From: Dillenia suffruticosa
Lineage: Eukaryota > Streptophyta > Magnoliopsida > Dilleniales > Dilleniaceae
NCBI GenBank assembly: GCA_033439265.1
Contig: JAVTVX010000026.1
Location: 11,905,001-11,969,000 of the forward strand
Direction: 5' to 3'
Length of the DNA: 64,000 nt
A model generated the notes under the pieces. That model ran no database searches. It was given only the letters and a program-made list of their open reading frames with translations, and was not told where the DNA came from. A program made the position numbers and the translations under genes. Of the stretch, positions 50,485-62,648 are shown piece by piece; the stretch's first letter is position 1; the number at the start of each line of letters is the position of its first letter.

Positions 50485-50559
50485 TAGGACTGCTAAAAGA
50501 CGCAAAAGAAAATCGGAGAAGGAGCTCAATTTTGAAAAGATCTAAAGAGTAGTTTGCTT

Positions 50560-50636
50560 CAAATTCATTTGAATTAAGTGGTCGGATATTCTGTCTTCTA
50601 ATTAGAGGTCTCGAGTTTAAGTCATGATGTTAGACA
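50560..50636 (+). repeat. SINE-like sequence cut by element C
   Basis: A-box-like TGAATTAAGTGGTCGG (about 50570) and B-box-like AGGTCTCGAGTTTAAGTC (about 50607) with typical spacing. Element C begins at 50637, so C probably landed in or just after this SINE-like sequence. Confidence 0.4.
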
Positions 50637-51107
50637 TGGTGACTCAATCATGCAACGGAAGCAATAACAAATAATTTTTCGGAATTGTAAAAGTTCAAGT
50701 TCGTGATATACCTCAATCGGTGATACAGAAAATCTCGGAAACTGCAAACTCTGAACACGAACAACTCGTAGTTTGGATGATAGTCACGTATAACGAACTA
50801 TCAACACGATATCACAACGTACCAACCCTTTAACCCGGTGATTTTTACGTCGATCGGAAAACCCTCTCTAAATTGAGATGTCTCACACTCTCAATTATTT
50901 GTTCTATCTCTTTAAGACTCTCTTAATGTTTCTTCTCATAATTGAATAATCAATTATATCAGGAAGTTATGACTCCTGTAGGAGTCATGTAGAGAGAAAA
51001 TAGGGAAGAGTGGGGCAATGGGTAACTACCTATTACCTCCTTTATTTTGAAATTTAAAAAATTTTTTACTAATGGTAAAACTTGCCCCACGTAGGCATTA
51101 ACCAATA
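50637..51107 (-). repeat. 3' LTR of copia element C
   Basis: TGGTGACTCAATCATGCAACGG...GCATTAACCAATA; matches 51949-52421 closely. Confidence 0.9.
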
Positions 51108-51948
51108 TCTCCCACTTGCACACGAGAACATTTTACTTCCGTCATAAGATCACAACTCATGCGATATACCATATCACCCTACAGGGTTTTCATACAAGGT
51201 TGGATGTCGTGCGACTAGCGAGTACACCTACAAATAAAGATTTCTTGACACATCTATTAGGATAATCGAGTAGTCACCGTTAGTATCTGTAGTAAGCTCG
51301 TTGTACCCCAAATCCAAGACTAATTACATCCATCGAGTTACTTTTCTCATCGAAAGTAATTCTCAGATATCGCTCGACTATGTATCCACTATTATGTTCA
51401 AATCCCTACATGGACGAACATAAAAGACCGGGTTGGTCTTACTTTTTTCAAACTCGAATCTATCAATCTTAATTCAGCTATTTTCCTAAACCTGTCCCTC
51501 AGACCTCAATTTATCTTCCGAACCATCGGTAAACAGATTAAAGTAGCAAACACTGAATCATGACCTCAAGAGACAGCCGAAAGTAAAAAGAGCACAAAAG
51601 AACCCACCCAATGGATTCAGGTATCACACAGTAGGGTTTGGGGATAAATTTTAAGTTATTGTCTCAAGTAATATAGCTCCCACTATCCCAAGTCGTCTTT
51701 TCACACGTGATATGAAATACGTGCTACAGTGTTACTCTCTCATCTCTCAAAAGAGTATATATCAGATTTCTCTAACACTGTGCAGGTATGAGAACTCAGT
51801 CTACACATAAAACTTTATCAAGAAATCTCAAAGAAAGTACTTAAAAGACAATATCATAAATCACAGGTGATATCCGAGATCTCAAACCTGGTTACTCACA
51901 GGCAACATGGATGTGGATACGTCTATGTTGGTCGTATCGCATATGACC
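51108..51948 (-). other. Retained noncoding interior of element C
   Basis: No open frame. Collinear with 43077-43990 of element B. It stops abruptly after GTCGTATCGCATATGACC, where the deletion joins the 5' LTR. Confidence 0.8.
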
Positions 51949-52421
51949 TGGTGACTGAATCACGCAGCGGAAGCAATAACAAATAATTTTTCGGAATCGT
52001 AAAAGTTCAAGTTCATAATATACCTCAATCAGTGATGCAGAAAATCTCAGAAACTGCAAACTCTGAACACGAACAACTCGTAGTCGGGATGATAGTCACG
52101 TGTAACGAACTATCAACACGATATCACAACGTACCAACCCTTTAACCCGGTGATTTTTACGTCGATAGGAAAAACCTCTCTAAATTGAGATATTTCACAC
52201 TCTCAATTATTTGTTCTATCTCTCTAAAACTCTCTTAATGGTTCTTCTCATAATTGAATAACCAATTCTATCAAAAAGTTATGACTCCCATAGGAGTCAT
52301 GTTGAGAGAAAATAGGGGAGAGTGGGGCAATGGGTAACTACCCATTACTCCCTTTACTTTGAAATTAAAAAAAAAAAATTTACTAATGGTAAAACTTGCC
52401 CCACGTGGGCATTAACCAATA
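51949..52421 (-). repeat. 5' LTR of copia element C
   Basis: TGGTGACTGAATCACGCAGCGG...GCATTAACCAATA. Contains TGCCCCACGTGGGCA at 52397-52411, a palindrome centred on a G-box. Confidence 0.9.
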
Positions 52422-55400
52422 CATGAAAATAGAGAAAAAGAATTTAGGAGAGTCAACCTCTCAATTGTTCATACAGTATTCGGATCGAATTAATCGATAA
52501 AATATGGATACAAGTGAAAACTAAAAAATAAATAAATAAATGAAGAGTAGTGGGCTCTGAACCAAAAATGTTGCAAATGGGTTTGGAGGAATTGATCTTT
52601 TGGGCTATGCTACTCACATGGGATTAAGCTAGATAAGTGGGCTCCCACTTACTAGACTAGGCAAGAGGATTATGCTTACAGAACAACTATGCGCTTGTTT
52701 GTACTGCCAACCCTCTGGCCCGTATTTCTTATAAGCCTAATCCTTTGTTTTTTGGTTTCTTTATAAGCCTAATCTTGTTCGGGCTGGATTTTCAGAATAA
52801 TGGAATTTGAATTCCGTCTCCCATGTAAAGCTCGATTGGAATTTAGAGCATCGTATTTATGTATGGTCGGCTTGTGTTAACTTGGCACAGCCAGATATTT
52901 TACGATGAAGGCAAATTGCAATTTCGTTCTTTGAACTTTGGTCCCAAAGGCCACTAAAATTTTATTTTTACGCAAAGATTTCTCTTCAAATATGAACAGC
53001 TATACTTTTGGTCATTTCCGTTCATGTTGTCATGCGTTCTGCCTTTAAAAAATTAATTAAACTAAGAATAAAATAAATTAAAAATATAAAAACCAACTTG
53101 AACTTTATTTCTCATTTTTTATAATGCATTGATATTTGCTAATTGTATTGAATCTGATTAAATCAAATTTTTTAAGTGGGTAAAATTCTCATAAATTATT
53201 TTTTCTATATACAAAAGTTGAATAGATGATCTTATTTAAGTAAGATCTACGGTAGTGAAGTTAAATTAGTCGGAGAAAGAGAAATCATGCCGGAAATGGT
53301 TTGCAAAAAAAAAAGCTCTTCAAATACTTCCTCGACCTTATTACCTAGGAAAGGGGGGGGGGGAGGGGGAATACCTCCTGGGACCAGACCACCTTCTGAT
53401 CTTGACACCTTGATAATGTTTTGGGAATTTTGATTCCAAGTTTCCTGATAAGTGGGTAATAACAAATGGAAAAATCACCAATTCATGCGCGGTGGCTAGG
53501 AAGGCAATGCTGAACCGGAGGCAAATTTGAAGTCAAGAGGTTTGACCATACTTTTCTTCTTTGAAGCAGTAGGAGTCTCAAAAGCAAAGCTTAGAAAAAA
53601 GGGACGTCGGCTTTGATTTTCACTTGGGGAGAAAGAAATTAAGATTTTGTGTCAAAAGAGCTGATGTTGATTGCTTAAGAAAGTGCAAATATCACATTTT
53701 AATTAGGGATAGAAATTCTATGGTCAGAAAATAAAAACAGGTTGCCTGCTCGGATAAGCCTGAACTCCATCTGGCATGGGTCAAGGTGAGAGATTCAATT
53801 CAATACCACACCAATTTCAAGGCCAAAAAAAAAAAATGTGTTTTGGATATAACATAAAAAAAGTGTTTTGAGGTCTCCTAAATAAAGGTTTGAAAACGTA
53901 TGAACCGAATTAAAGGTGAAAACAAAAGAGCAAAAGGTCTAATTTCAGAAAATTGTATCAGTCTTCAACTCAATTTACGCCCATTGAAACTCGCAACATC
54001 ACTTTGTTTCAAAATTCGAAAGAAAAAGAAAACCATTAAAAAAGAAAAGAAAAGAACATTACTGGTACTATAATAGGGTATTGTGTTGTTTCAGTGTTAG
54101 TCGACAGGGGTCCCGAGGTCCTAAAATGGCGAAACACAGGGCCAAACCGCCCGACTTACATCCCAGGGGCCAGGAGCCAAGGAGAACCCGGGCCACGGCA
54201 TCCTTCAACTAGTCATTGGCCAGTGTTCCAAATTAAGATAGAGTTGAAATAGAATTGAGTGCTCCACTCTGGTGGGTAAAAGACTGGTTCCAATTTAGCC
54301 CTGTTTGATTCCGTGATTCCTTTTCTAACTTTGTTACGTGAATTTTGTAGTTTTTTTTATATTTTTTTAGTTTTTATGATTCCAATTTTTTATTTTAATT
54401 TTTTAATTTTTTTAATTTTTAAAAAAGTTATAATTCTAATTCCGAAAATTAAATATCAGAACAGAATCATGATTTATCAGTTTTGATTCTGAAACTAAAC
54501 GAAAATTATTTTTATAATTTTTGTTCACGCGGATAAGATTTGACAGGTGACACGATGCTTCTGATCTATGCCGGTGGACGATAAAAGTATTGATGTCCCA
54601 CGCACCGCACGCTCAAAAAGATAGAGCTGAGGTTAATGAATTGACTTCGAGGAAAAAAGATAAAACAATACACAACCAACGAAAGGATGTCAAAGATACA
54701 TGCCACGTATGAATTTATATTTTTTAATTAAAATCTTAAATTTAAAAATAAAAAAATAAATATAAGAAGAATTAACTTATAAATTAAACTGATTAAATTA
54801 TATATATCAAATTTCAAAATATCATTGATTTAATTAAAAAAGTATCTTAAATTATAAATACCGGTGATTATAAAGTTTTCAATAAATAAATAAAAGAGAT
54901 ATCTCAACTCTTTTTTTGTATTTTTTTATTACATAATGATTTAACCCCCCGGATCATAGAGTTAGAGAAAGAAAATTATAATCGTCAGATTATCTTAGGA
55001 GATAGAGATATCGCAACTCTATATTACTAAGATTCTTATATTTATTTCGTATAATATTTAATCGGTATTAATTTTATATACCATAATGTCCAAAGAACAA
55101 AGCAACATATATAATTTTCATTAAAGAAAGATATGGAGGAAGGAAGGAGATCCATTATTGGTGAATCCGTCTGTTACCCTCTTCAGAACTAAAATAATGA
55201 AGCTCATCGATTCCATTCTCATGCCTAAAGTGGCAGGTATAGTTTTCGAGGCATTCCAATGAGGGCGTGGTTTATTGATGCCTGCACCTCACGGCAAGTC
55301 ATTCTGAACTCAGCAGATTTTTAGAATTTCCATGTTGTGTTGGAACTATAAATTATCTCTGAATTTTTTTTATTAAAGGACTTTAATTAATTAATATCAA

Positions 55401-55540
55401 GTCTGTCACGATGTTAGTTTCATCACACCATGACCCTCCTGTTTTTTTTTGTCCCCAAATACTTCAAACAAGTTCTGTATCAGACACAACAGGACGTAGC
55501 ACCAAGTCGCCATTAGAGAACAAACCCCACAAAGGACCAA
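52422..55540. other. Long unassigned intergenic region
   Basis: AT-rich, with a G-rich run at 53349-53369, a T-rich stretch at 54345-54420 and several A runs. I see no coding region, RNA gene or clear element. Confidence 0.5.
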
Positions 55541-55544
55541 AGGA

Positions 55545-55720
55545 ATAAAGACTCAATCTTGAATAGATTTGCAGAGAAAAAGCAAATAGATTACAAATAA
55601 AAACAAAAAAGGAAACTCAATCTTGAATAGATTAAAAGTTCGAAATGGGAATTGAAGGGGCTTGGGTGCATTGACGGTCTAGCCTACCACTGGACCAATG
55701 GTGAAGAAGCAAATATAACC
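55545..55720 (-). repeat. SINE-like sequence and a short direct repeat
   Basis: On the minus strand, CATTGGTCCAGTGGTAGG (about 55700-55683) is a very good A-box match, and CATTTCGAACTTTTAATC (about 55649-55632) a fair B-box match. ACTCAATCTTGAATAGATT occurs twice, at about 55551 and 55616. Whether that pair is a target duplication is unclear. Confidence 0.4.
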
Positions 55721-56226
55721 CTCCAATACATGATTTTTCTATTTGTTTTTTTTTTCGGTACCATTAATACCCACATGACCATTAGATAGATTAAAATTAG
55801 ATTTAAACATCTAAAATATTTTAATTATTAGATAAATCAGTATTTGATGCTGATCTGGATTAGAATTTGATCCTAGTCATTCAAAATATTTAAAATAACC
55901 ACCATAACCTATTTAATAATTATTAACCTCAAATTCTTACTATTTAAATTTAAAAATTTTAGTAAACAAAATTTGTAGTCTTAACTTATCCACAGGACCG
56001 ATGTCGTGGGCATAAATACGGATCACCTTGTACAATTATAAAGTCTAAAGTCTAGAATCAAAGGCTTGAAGAGGAAGGGGAAGAGGAAGACGATGGGGTT
56101 CTATTCATTCATTCGAGGAATCTCTTCCCCCCACCGCCCAAAACACGCCAAATCTCATTCAAATCAAATGTAATTTCGTCACAGTCTCTGAACCTTCCAC
56201 GTTCTCAGAACTTTTCTTTCTCTCTC

Positions 56227-56486
56227 TATAAAAAACATCCCCCTCCAAACCCCAATGTCATATCCACACCCCCGTCACTGCCCAACAAAAGTCTCTCTCT
56301 ACCCCCCTACCCCCCGCCAAAACCTAGGTTCCCTGTTTCTTTAGCGCCACATACATCAAAACACTATCCACCCAATCCATATCTCCAAACAAAAATCTTC
56401 CAAAATTCATTGCTTTGATTTTTTTTTATTCTTTTTTCATTCCCTAACCTTGAATAAACACTAGTTTCATCTTGATACTTACGGGT
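56227..56486 (+). promoter_or_regulatory. Core promoter and 5' leader of the ribose-5-phosphate isomerase gene
   Basis: TATAAAAAA at 56227-56235 sits in a TC-rich context (CTTTCTCTCTCTATAAAAA). It is followed by a pyrimidine-rich leader of about 220 bases to the ATG. A TSS near 56260 is inferred. Confidence 0.6.
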
Positions 56487-57278
56487 ATGGCGATTCCGTA
56501 CCTACATTATGAGAACAACATCATCGTTACCGCCTCGAATTCATCTTCCTCAATCCCTCCTGTGATTCTTACACAGGATGAATTGAAGAAAATTGCCGCT
56601 TACAAAGCTGTTGAATTTGTTGAATCCGGTATGGTCGTAGGTCTTGGAACCGGTTCGACTGCCAAACATGCCGTCGATCGAATTGGGGAATTGTTGCATC
56701 TGGGAAAGCTCAATAACATCATTGGCATACCCACTTCGAAGAAGACCCATGAGCAGGCTTTATCCGTAGGAATTCCGTTGTCGGATCTCGATTCGCATCC
56801 TGTTCTCGATTTAGCGATCGATGGAGCTGACGAGGTTGATCCAAATCTCAATTTGGTTAAAGGGCGCGGTGGGTCTTTGTTGAGGGAAAAAATGGTAGAA
56901 AGTGTTTGTAAAAAGTTCGTTGTTATAGTTGACAAGTCGAAGCTTGTTAGTCATATTGGGGGTAGTGGGTTGGCTATGCCGGTTGAGATTGTTCCCTTTT
57001 GTTGGAAATTTACTGCGGAGAGGTTGAAGATGTTGTTTGAGGATTCGGGTTGTGTTGCCAATCTGAGGTTGGGGTCGAACGGCGAGCCCTATGTGACTGA
57101 TAATGGAAATTACATTGTTGATTTGTACTTTAAGAAAGATATTGGGGATTTGAGTGCTGCGAGTGATTCGATTTTGAGGCTTGCGGGTGTAGTGGAGCAT
57201 GGGATGTTTCTTGATATGGCTACTACTGTTATTGTTGCTGGGGAGCTTGGGGTTGAGGTGAAGAATCGGTGGGACTAA
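56487..57278 (+). CDS. Ribose-5-phosphate isomerase, cytosolic type
   Basis: Single exon, 263 residues, RpiA family. The enzyme interconverts ribose-5-phosphate and ribulose-5-phosphate in the pentose phosphate pathway. Expected catalytic residues are all present with the spacing of bacterial RpiA: D112 and D115 in DGADEVD, K125 in VKGRGG, E134 in LLREKM. The phosphate-binding GLGTGST loop is at 52-58. The N-terminal 25 residues are short and Ser-rich with no clear chloroplast transit peptide, and the length is close to the cytosolic Arabidopsis enzymes, so cytosol is inferred. The ATG at 56487 (MAIPYLHYEN) is chosen because the frame upstream has no other ATG. No introns or frame breaks. It stands alone, with transposon relics upstream and noncoding DNA downstream. 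Confidence 0.96.
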   Translation: MAIPYLHYENNIIVTASNSSSSIPPVILTQDELKKIAAYKAVEFVESGMVVGLGTGSTAKHAVDRIGELLHLGKLNNIIGIPTSKKTHEQALSVGIPLSDLDSHPVLDLAIDGADEVDPNLNLVKGRGGSLLREKMVESVCKKFVVIVDKSKLVSHIGGSGLAMPVEIVPFCWKFTAERLKMLFEDSGCVANLRLGSNGEPYVTDNGNYIVDLYFKKDIGDLSAASDSILRLAGVVEHGMFLDMATTVIVAGELGVEVKNRWD

Positions 57279-57480
57279 CAAAGCAAAAATTGATGTTTCT
57301 ATTGAGTTTGTAATAATCTGATATGTGTGGGCACATATCTATAGTTTTCTCCCTATTTTGTCAGTTTTAGGTTTTAAGGTTCCTGCAATTAATTGAGGAT
57401 TTCTCCTCTCAAGTTTTGTCATTTAATTTCAATGATAATTTCACATTCCAACAGATCCTTGTGCAATTTCAGGTCTTTTT
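57279..57480 (+). other. Likely 3' UTR of the ribose-5-phosphate isomerase gene
   Basis: AT-rich and T-rich, with AATAATC at about 57309 and AATGATAAT at about 57430 as possible polyadenylation signals. Extent is a guess. Confidence 0.4.
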
Positions 57481-60400
57481 CTTTTTTATTCTTTTTGCTG
57501 GTCAATTTCATCTCTTTATTTTTTTTGGTACAAAATTTCATCTCTTTATGATTGACTATACGGTTGGTTTATACTTAGTTTAGGGATTGTCACTGTTTCA
57601 ATGGTATTATTGGCCTACATGCTGAAAATTTTCAACTACTTGCAATCTTGTGATGTCTCCTGTACTTCATCTTGTGGGTCTGCAGTCTTTCTGGTTTCAC
57701 CTAGTTACCTATTTTCCTTTATATTTTTCCTTAGTTGCGCTGTGCATTGGTTGTTTGAACTTGGATCCTGCTGATATTATGAATTGCAGTGTATTTGGAA
57801 GAAGTTGATGTTCTGAAAACTCATTTATCTATTTGTTTATTTACTTATTTTAGAGTAGACCAAACCCAAGAATTCTGGTATGTATCTCGCTCATCAAATC
57901 ACATCACAATCTTTGTTGCCAGAATTCATAATAGGGATAAGTTGAGGAAATACATGTCGTGGAGTAGCAAAGCTCTTGCATGACGAGATGGACGCAGCTG
58001 TTGTTACAGGCATTTGGATGAGATCTAAGTAGGATAAATAAAGGCATTTTTTCATTATCTCATGCCAAGTGAGAATTCTCCTGTTATTTTCTCTCGTGGA
58101 CATTGTCCTGTTCTGTATGGAGGATAGGATGTTTGGTCACTCATCCATAATTTAATCGGTTGCCTATGAGTTTTTGTTGATTTCTAGGGCATTTGAGCAC
58201 ATGTTATTGATATGATATTCTTGTAAATTTTGTTTTCTTAATTTTGGAGGTATTAAACATTTTCTGCAGAACACTACTGTCTTGTACCATCCATGAATCT
58301 TCAATTCTCACACTTTGAGCATTTTTGGCATATGTTTTGATCGAGATGGAATATTTCGATTTTCCTGTTGTGTTAGAAGTTTAACTCATTAAGGTTCTTG
58401 GAGTATGAGGTTAAAGAGCGCGTGGGTGCGCACTCTATTGCGTGTGTGCGCGGGTGGGTCGGGTGTGTTCTTCTTCTAAAGGACTAATAGCTCTATTTCA
58501 AGGAACCTTAACTACCCAGTAGGAAGCATTTATTGGACTTATCACTGCATATTACCAGGGGGTTGGCGTAATCAAACTCAAAAGCAATTGGATTTTGTCC
58601 TACATAATTGTGCCGAAGTATATGCTGCAACCTGTAGGACATGTTGATTGTAGTAAGAGTAGACTAATTTGACGGGGTTCTGCGGACGGAACCTGCATGA
58701 AGGAAAAAGAGAAACATTGCCTGGAATTTGCTTCCATGTTATATAGAAATAATCGAGATCTTGGATCATGCAGCTTCGCAGCAACTTCTTTCCATGATAT
58801 ATTATGTCACCCTCCATTTGAAGGATTTTAATGTCCAACGGCGAGGTTAAGGCAGTCTCTGCTACCTATTTTCAGCAAAATGGCCTACGCACGATAGATT
58901 GGTGACATTAAGATTGAAAAGGATCCATCAAACTTATGTATGGGTGTAGTGATCAGACGTTATATTTCTTTAATCATAGATTTTGAGTGAATTATGATAA
59001 TAGAGAAATGAGATCTGATAGAATCAATTTTTTGATAGCTTTCACAATATTTGAATCAGATTAATTAAATAAAAATCAGATACCGATAACATCAATAAAA
59101 AAAAAAAGATCCAATAGGAACCAATTCAAATTCCTGCAGTCTCGATCTATGTGACATAGATCGTAGAACTGTTGGCTGTTTTAGTTTGAGATAATATTAA
59201 TATGTTTTAATTCGACTTTTTCTTATAAAATTGGAGAAATTTGAAGACAACCGGAGAACCCCTCCATCCGTGGACTCAATCGCAATTGGACTAACAAATT
59301 TACCAGATCCATGCCACTACAACTTGCCCCCTGGTTGTGAAAGTGCTGGGCTGGTTTGGCACCGTCGGAGAATCTATTTTGAGACAACTCATAGAAGTTT
59401 GAGAAATGGGTTGAATGTTGAGCCTATTTTGAGAACCTATGCAACATATGGGCCTAATGGGTGATATGAGCAGTATCAGGCCCTTTCGATAGCTATTTTG
59501 TCAGAAAAATGTATGTCGGCCAGAAGCCCACAGAAGCTGAAGGGTGCGTTACTCATTAGGATGGTACAAGGAGGACTCATTTTTTCTTAAACGAAGGGGG
59601 TGTGTTTATCGAAAAAAAAAAGGAAGTGGGGGGTTTAGTGAACACCAGCACAAGATTAATAGACAAGATGGATTAAGTAATACTTTAATCTCGTCTGAAT
59701 GGATTTGTAGTATTTAAATTTTATTCAATTAATTCAATTCAAATATTATAAATTTCATTAAAAATTAATTTTTTCAAATTTTATCTATGTTTAAATTCAT
59801 GATTTATATTCAAGGGAGTACATGTCCACGACAGCTCGGTGGATCCCGCCCGTTACGCGAGTGAAGTGGATTCTAATGTGGGGTCACCCGAAAGCCAACG
59901 ACAATTGTTCCTTAGATTAAGGTCATTTCTCGCACTAATTCTTTCGGTGGGCACTGCCTTTTGTACCCTCTTTCCCTTTCTTCCACAAAGTGACAGGAAT
60001 CCAATAGATTTTCACGGACTTCAAAGGGCAGACAACAAATGAACCAACTTTTGACTGCATTGCATTTCATGATTCGAAACTCTCCAAGCTTTTCATAATA
60101 ATTTCATAAAATGAACCTGCTCGTTAAATCCTCAATTATAATTCCAAGCTACCAAGTAAAAGATACAAATCATGAGAGATCACCTAGCTCTGGTCCTCAC
60201 AATTATTACGATCAATTAGCTACCTAGCAAACTTCAATCTTTCTTTCATGGCAACTTTAATCTTTCATTAGGGGGCAAAATCAAGGGTGGAGGGAGCCCC
60301 CTTAATTTTTTTTTAAACAATTAATATATGTAGAAGTAGCTACATATCGATAAATATCATAAAAAAAAATTCAACAATGTCATGAAAAACCCATAAAAAT

Positions 60401-61965
60401 GTCTCTGAACATCTAAAAAAATATCATTAAATAATATTATTAATTCCTTCAAAATTATAATTACCGCTCGCAAGACCCTTATCTCTTGATGTTATACTTT
60501 TCCCTCTAAAATAAATTTTCCGTTTTGATTATGTATATAAAATTTGTAGATTGAACTTTTGCATCTTACAATTAGCAAAATTTCTAAAATTTTAATGTTT
60601 ATATTTAGAACTGAATCTACTTTAAAAAAATGTTGAAAAAAACGTATGTATATATTATATTGATACCCATGTGCCTTGTTGTTTGGTTTCCAAGGCATCT
60701 TTCCAACAAGTGAGGGACAAGTTTAACTGCCTTAGAAAATATTCTTAAGACTGATCAAGTGCAACCCCATCAGTTCTGTTAAATGAAAGGCATGGTGGTT
60801 GAACCAAACCAATTTGACATTCAAACGCCCTAAAATTTTCTGGGTATACTTTTGACTGATGAAGTGTTGTCTTAGGATTTCAGAAAAAAGAATGGTTAGT
60901 TGTTTGGGCATATGAAGTACGAGTATGCGCGGCACTCCTTGTGCAGCAACACTTTGTTCTAGCCAACAAGAGGAACAAGGGCTCCAATCCTAGGTCAAGG
61001 TTCCATGAATACTAAAAGAGAAAAAAATATATATATATAGATATAAAATTTTGGGGATGGTCAAGATGATTTTATTATGTGGGCCCACAAATCATGTTCC
61101 AAAATGGGCCTGATGATTGCCTCACTCACCTTACCTCATGCCCATGCACGTGCTTCCCTTGATCTGTTTGGTTCCTCAATCTCAGTCCCAACTTCTTCCA
61201 CACCATGTTGCACCGGCTATTCATTCACCCATTGTGCTTGGATTTGGATCTGAATAGTTTTATTTTTAAGTTTTTCTAGCCATTGCTTTAATATTATTTT
61301 TTTTATAATGATTAACGGTCTGTTTAGACGAAAGATTTTGGTGAAAAATTGAGGGCTTTTAAAAAAACTCATCCATTCTTGACAAAATAATTAATTGGAG
61401 GAAAATGTTTTGGAGTGTATGAAACCCTCCAAACCCAATTTTTGAATTCCACCAAATCAGTGGGTTTTGCAGAGAAGAGATTTTCATTTAAAATTATAAA
61501 TATTAAATTTAATTTTATACTCTATATTTTAAAAAAATTAATACAAGAATAAAAAAATAAAATAGTAAATTTGTATACTTTTTTATTATATTTTCCTCTA
61601 ACCAAATATGAGATTTTATTTTACTTTTCTTTCTCTCTTTCCCATCACACATATTTTGTTATTGGTTTTTAATTTTATCTTTCTTTCCTTCCTTCCTTTT
61701 CTTTACCTTCGTTTCCCATAAGATTGCCAAACATACCGTAAAATAATTCAATTTTAATTAAAAAAGAAGACAGTGAGGTTTTATAAGAAAGTGGAAAACT
61801 TTTTAATTTTTTAAAAATATATATTCTAATTATATTAGATGTCATTGATAAACAAGGAAATAATAAAATATCTTTAAAACGCTTGGTCAAAAAACTCCTT
61901 TATATTATTCCCCATTGTTATAAAATTTTTGCTATCTCTCTAGCCTTTCGGAGGGCCTAATACTT
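57481..61965. other. Long unassigned intergenic region
   Basis: No gene recognised. The short open frames (for example 59231-59464 and 59839-60042) have no familiar motifs. A GT/GC-rich run lies at 58418-58470, and (TA)n at 61028-61039. Confidence 0.5.
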
Positions 61966-61974
61966 CCAAAGTTT

Positions 61975-62039
61975 GCTGCTAGCTTAAGAAATGATAGTAT
62001 TATTTTTTTTAATAGATATTTTGAGTTTGAATCTTTTTT

Positions 62040-62076
<37 letters not shown>
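61975..62076 (+). repeat. SINE-like sequence with a long A tail
   Basis: A-box-like CTAGCTTAAGAAATGATAG and B-box-like TTGAGTTTGAATCTTTT are followed by an A run of about 32 (62045-62076). Order and tail fit a tRNA-derived SINE. No target duplication identified. Confidence 0.4.
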
Positions 62077-62077
<1 letters not shown>

Positions 62078-62264
62078 AACGGTGGCCTCCTTCCTTCCAA
62101 ATGAGTAATTTTTTTTTTTTTTTTTTTGAGAAGGTTTGATCATTTAGTGATATATTTCTTTTTTCTTTTTCTTTTTTTTTTTTGTTGCGATGATGATGAA
62201 GAAAAAATAAATAAATAAATAAATAATGAATATCGTGACTTCTGACACATGAGACGGCCTATAA

Positions 62265-62648
62265 TTAAGCAGCAGACATTGATAAAAAATTCAGGGTTTT
62301 GATTAGTTGCCCCATAAGTTCACATTTTTCCACAGCACCTGAGACCTCGTCCCGCGTGATAAATACTGCACTAATTGCCACCTTAGTTGGCATTAAGAAG
62401 ATGATCTGCCATTGCCAACCCCAGTCTTCATGTGTGTGTGACCCCCGACAACACGACAAATCCCATGTCATGTCACTGTTGTTATAAAACTGGCATAGTC
62501 TCGACAAACTCTTGTTCAAAGATCGACCCTTAGGAGAACCTAACCAGGTCCCACATGGTCCATTCGAAGAGGCCACAAAGTTCCCTCCAAATTTTCTTTT
62601 GCTTTCAAAAGCTGAAGAAGTCGCTCTACCTTTCCCTTTACGTGCCAA
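62265..62648 (-). other. Unrecognised open frame, 127 codons
   Basis: Begins MARKGKGRATSSAF and ends LNFLSMSAA. No domain, signal or repeat recognised; composition is mixed. There are no clear splice sites or homology to support it. It is listed because it is one of the longer frames not explained by a transposon. Confidence 0.12.

Larger units (their letters stand above)
50637..52421 (-). mobile_element. Copia element C: two LTRs with only the 3' noncoding region
   Basis: LTRs 50637-51107 and 51949-52421 enclose just 841 bp. The interior starts with a polypurine tract (AAGTGGGAGAT on the minus strand) and aligns with the 3' noncoding regions of elements B and A. The primer site, leader, gag and pol are all gone. 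A pentamer ACATG at 50634-50638 and 52421-52425 could be the target duplication if the LTR limits are moved by two bases. Confidence 0.85.

Noticed and set aside
53247..53465. Minus-strand frame over the G run near 53350
   Set aside because: It includes a homopolymer-coded proline run and no recognisable motif.
54090..54210. GC-rich patch with GGGGTCCCGAGG as a possible RNA gene
   Set aside because: No tRNA, rRNA or snRNA box arrangement could be made from it.
54290..54500. GCCCTGTTTGATTCC..CTAAACGAAAA as a MITE
   Set aside because: The right end does not mirror the left well enough, and no target duplication was found.
56472..56486. Upstream extension of ribose-5-phosphate isomerase to a TTG
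   Set aside because: A plant gene would start at the ATG at 56487; the five extra codons are leader sequence.
56811..57281. Minus-strand frame of 156 codons
   Set aside because: Antisense shadow of ribose-5-phosphate isomerase with no motif of its own.
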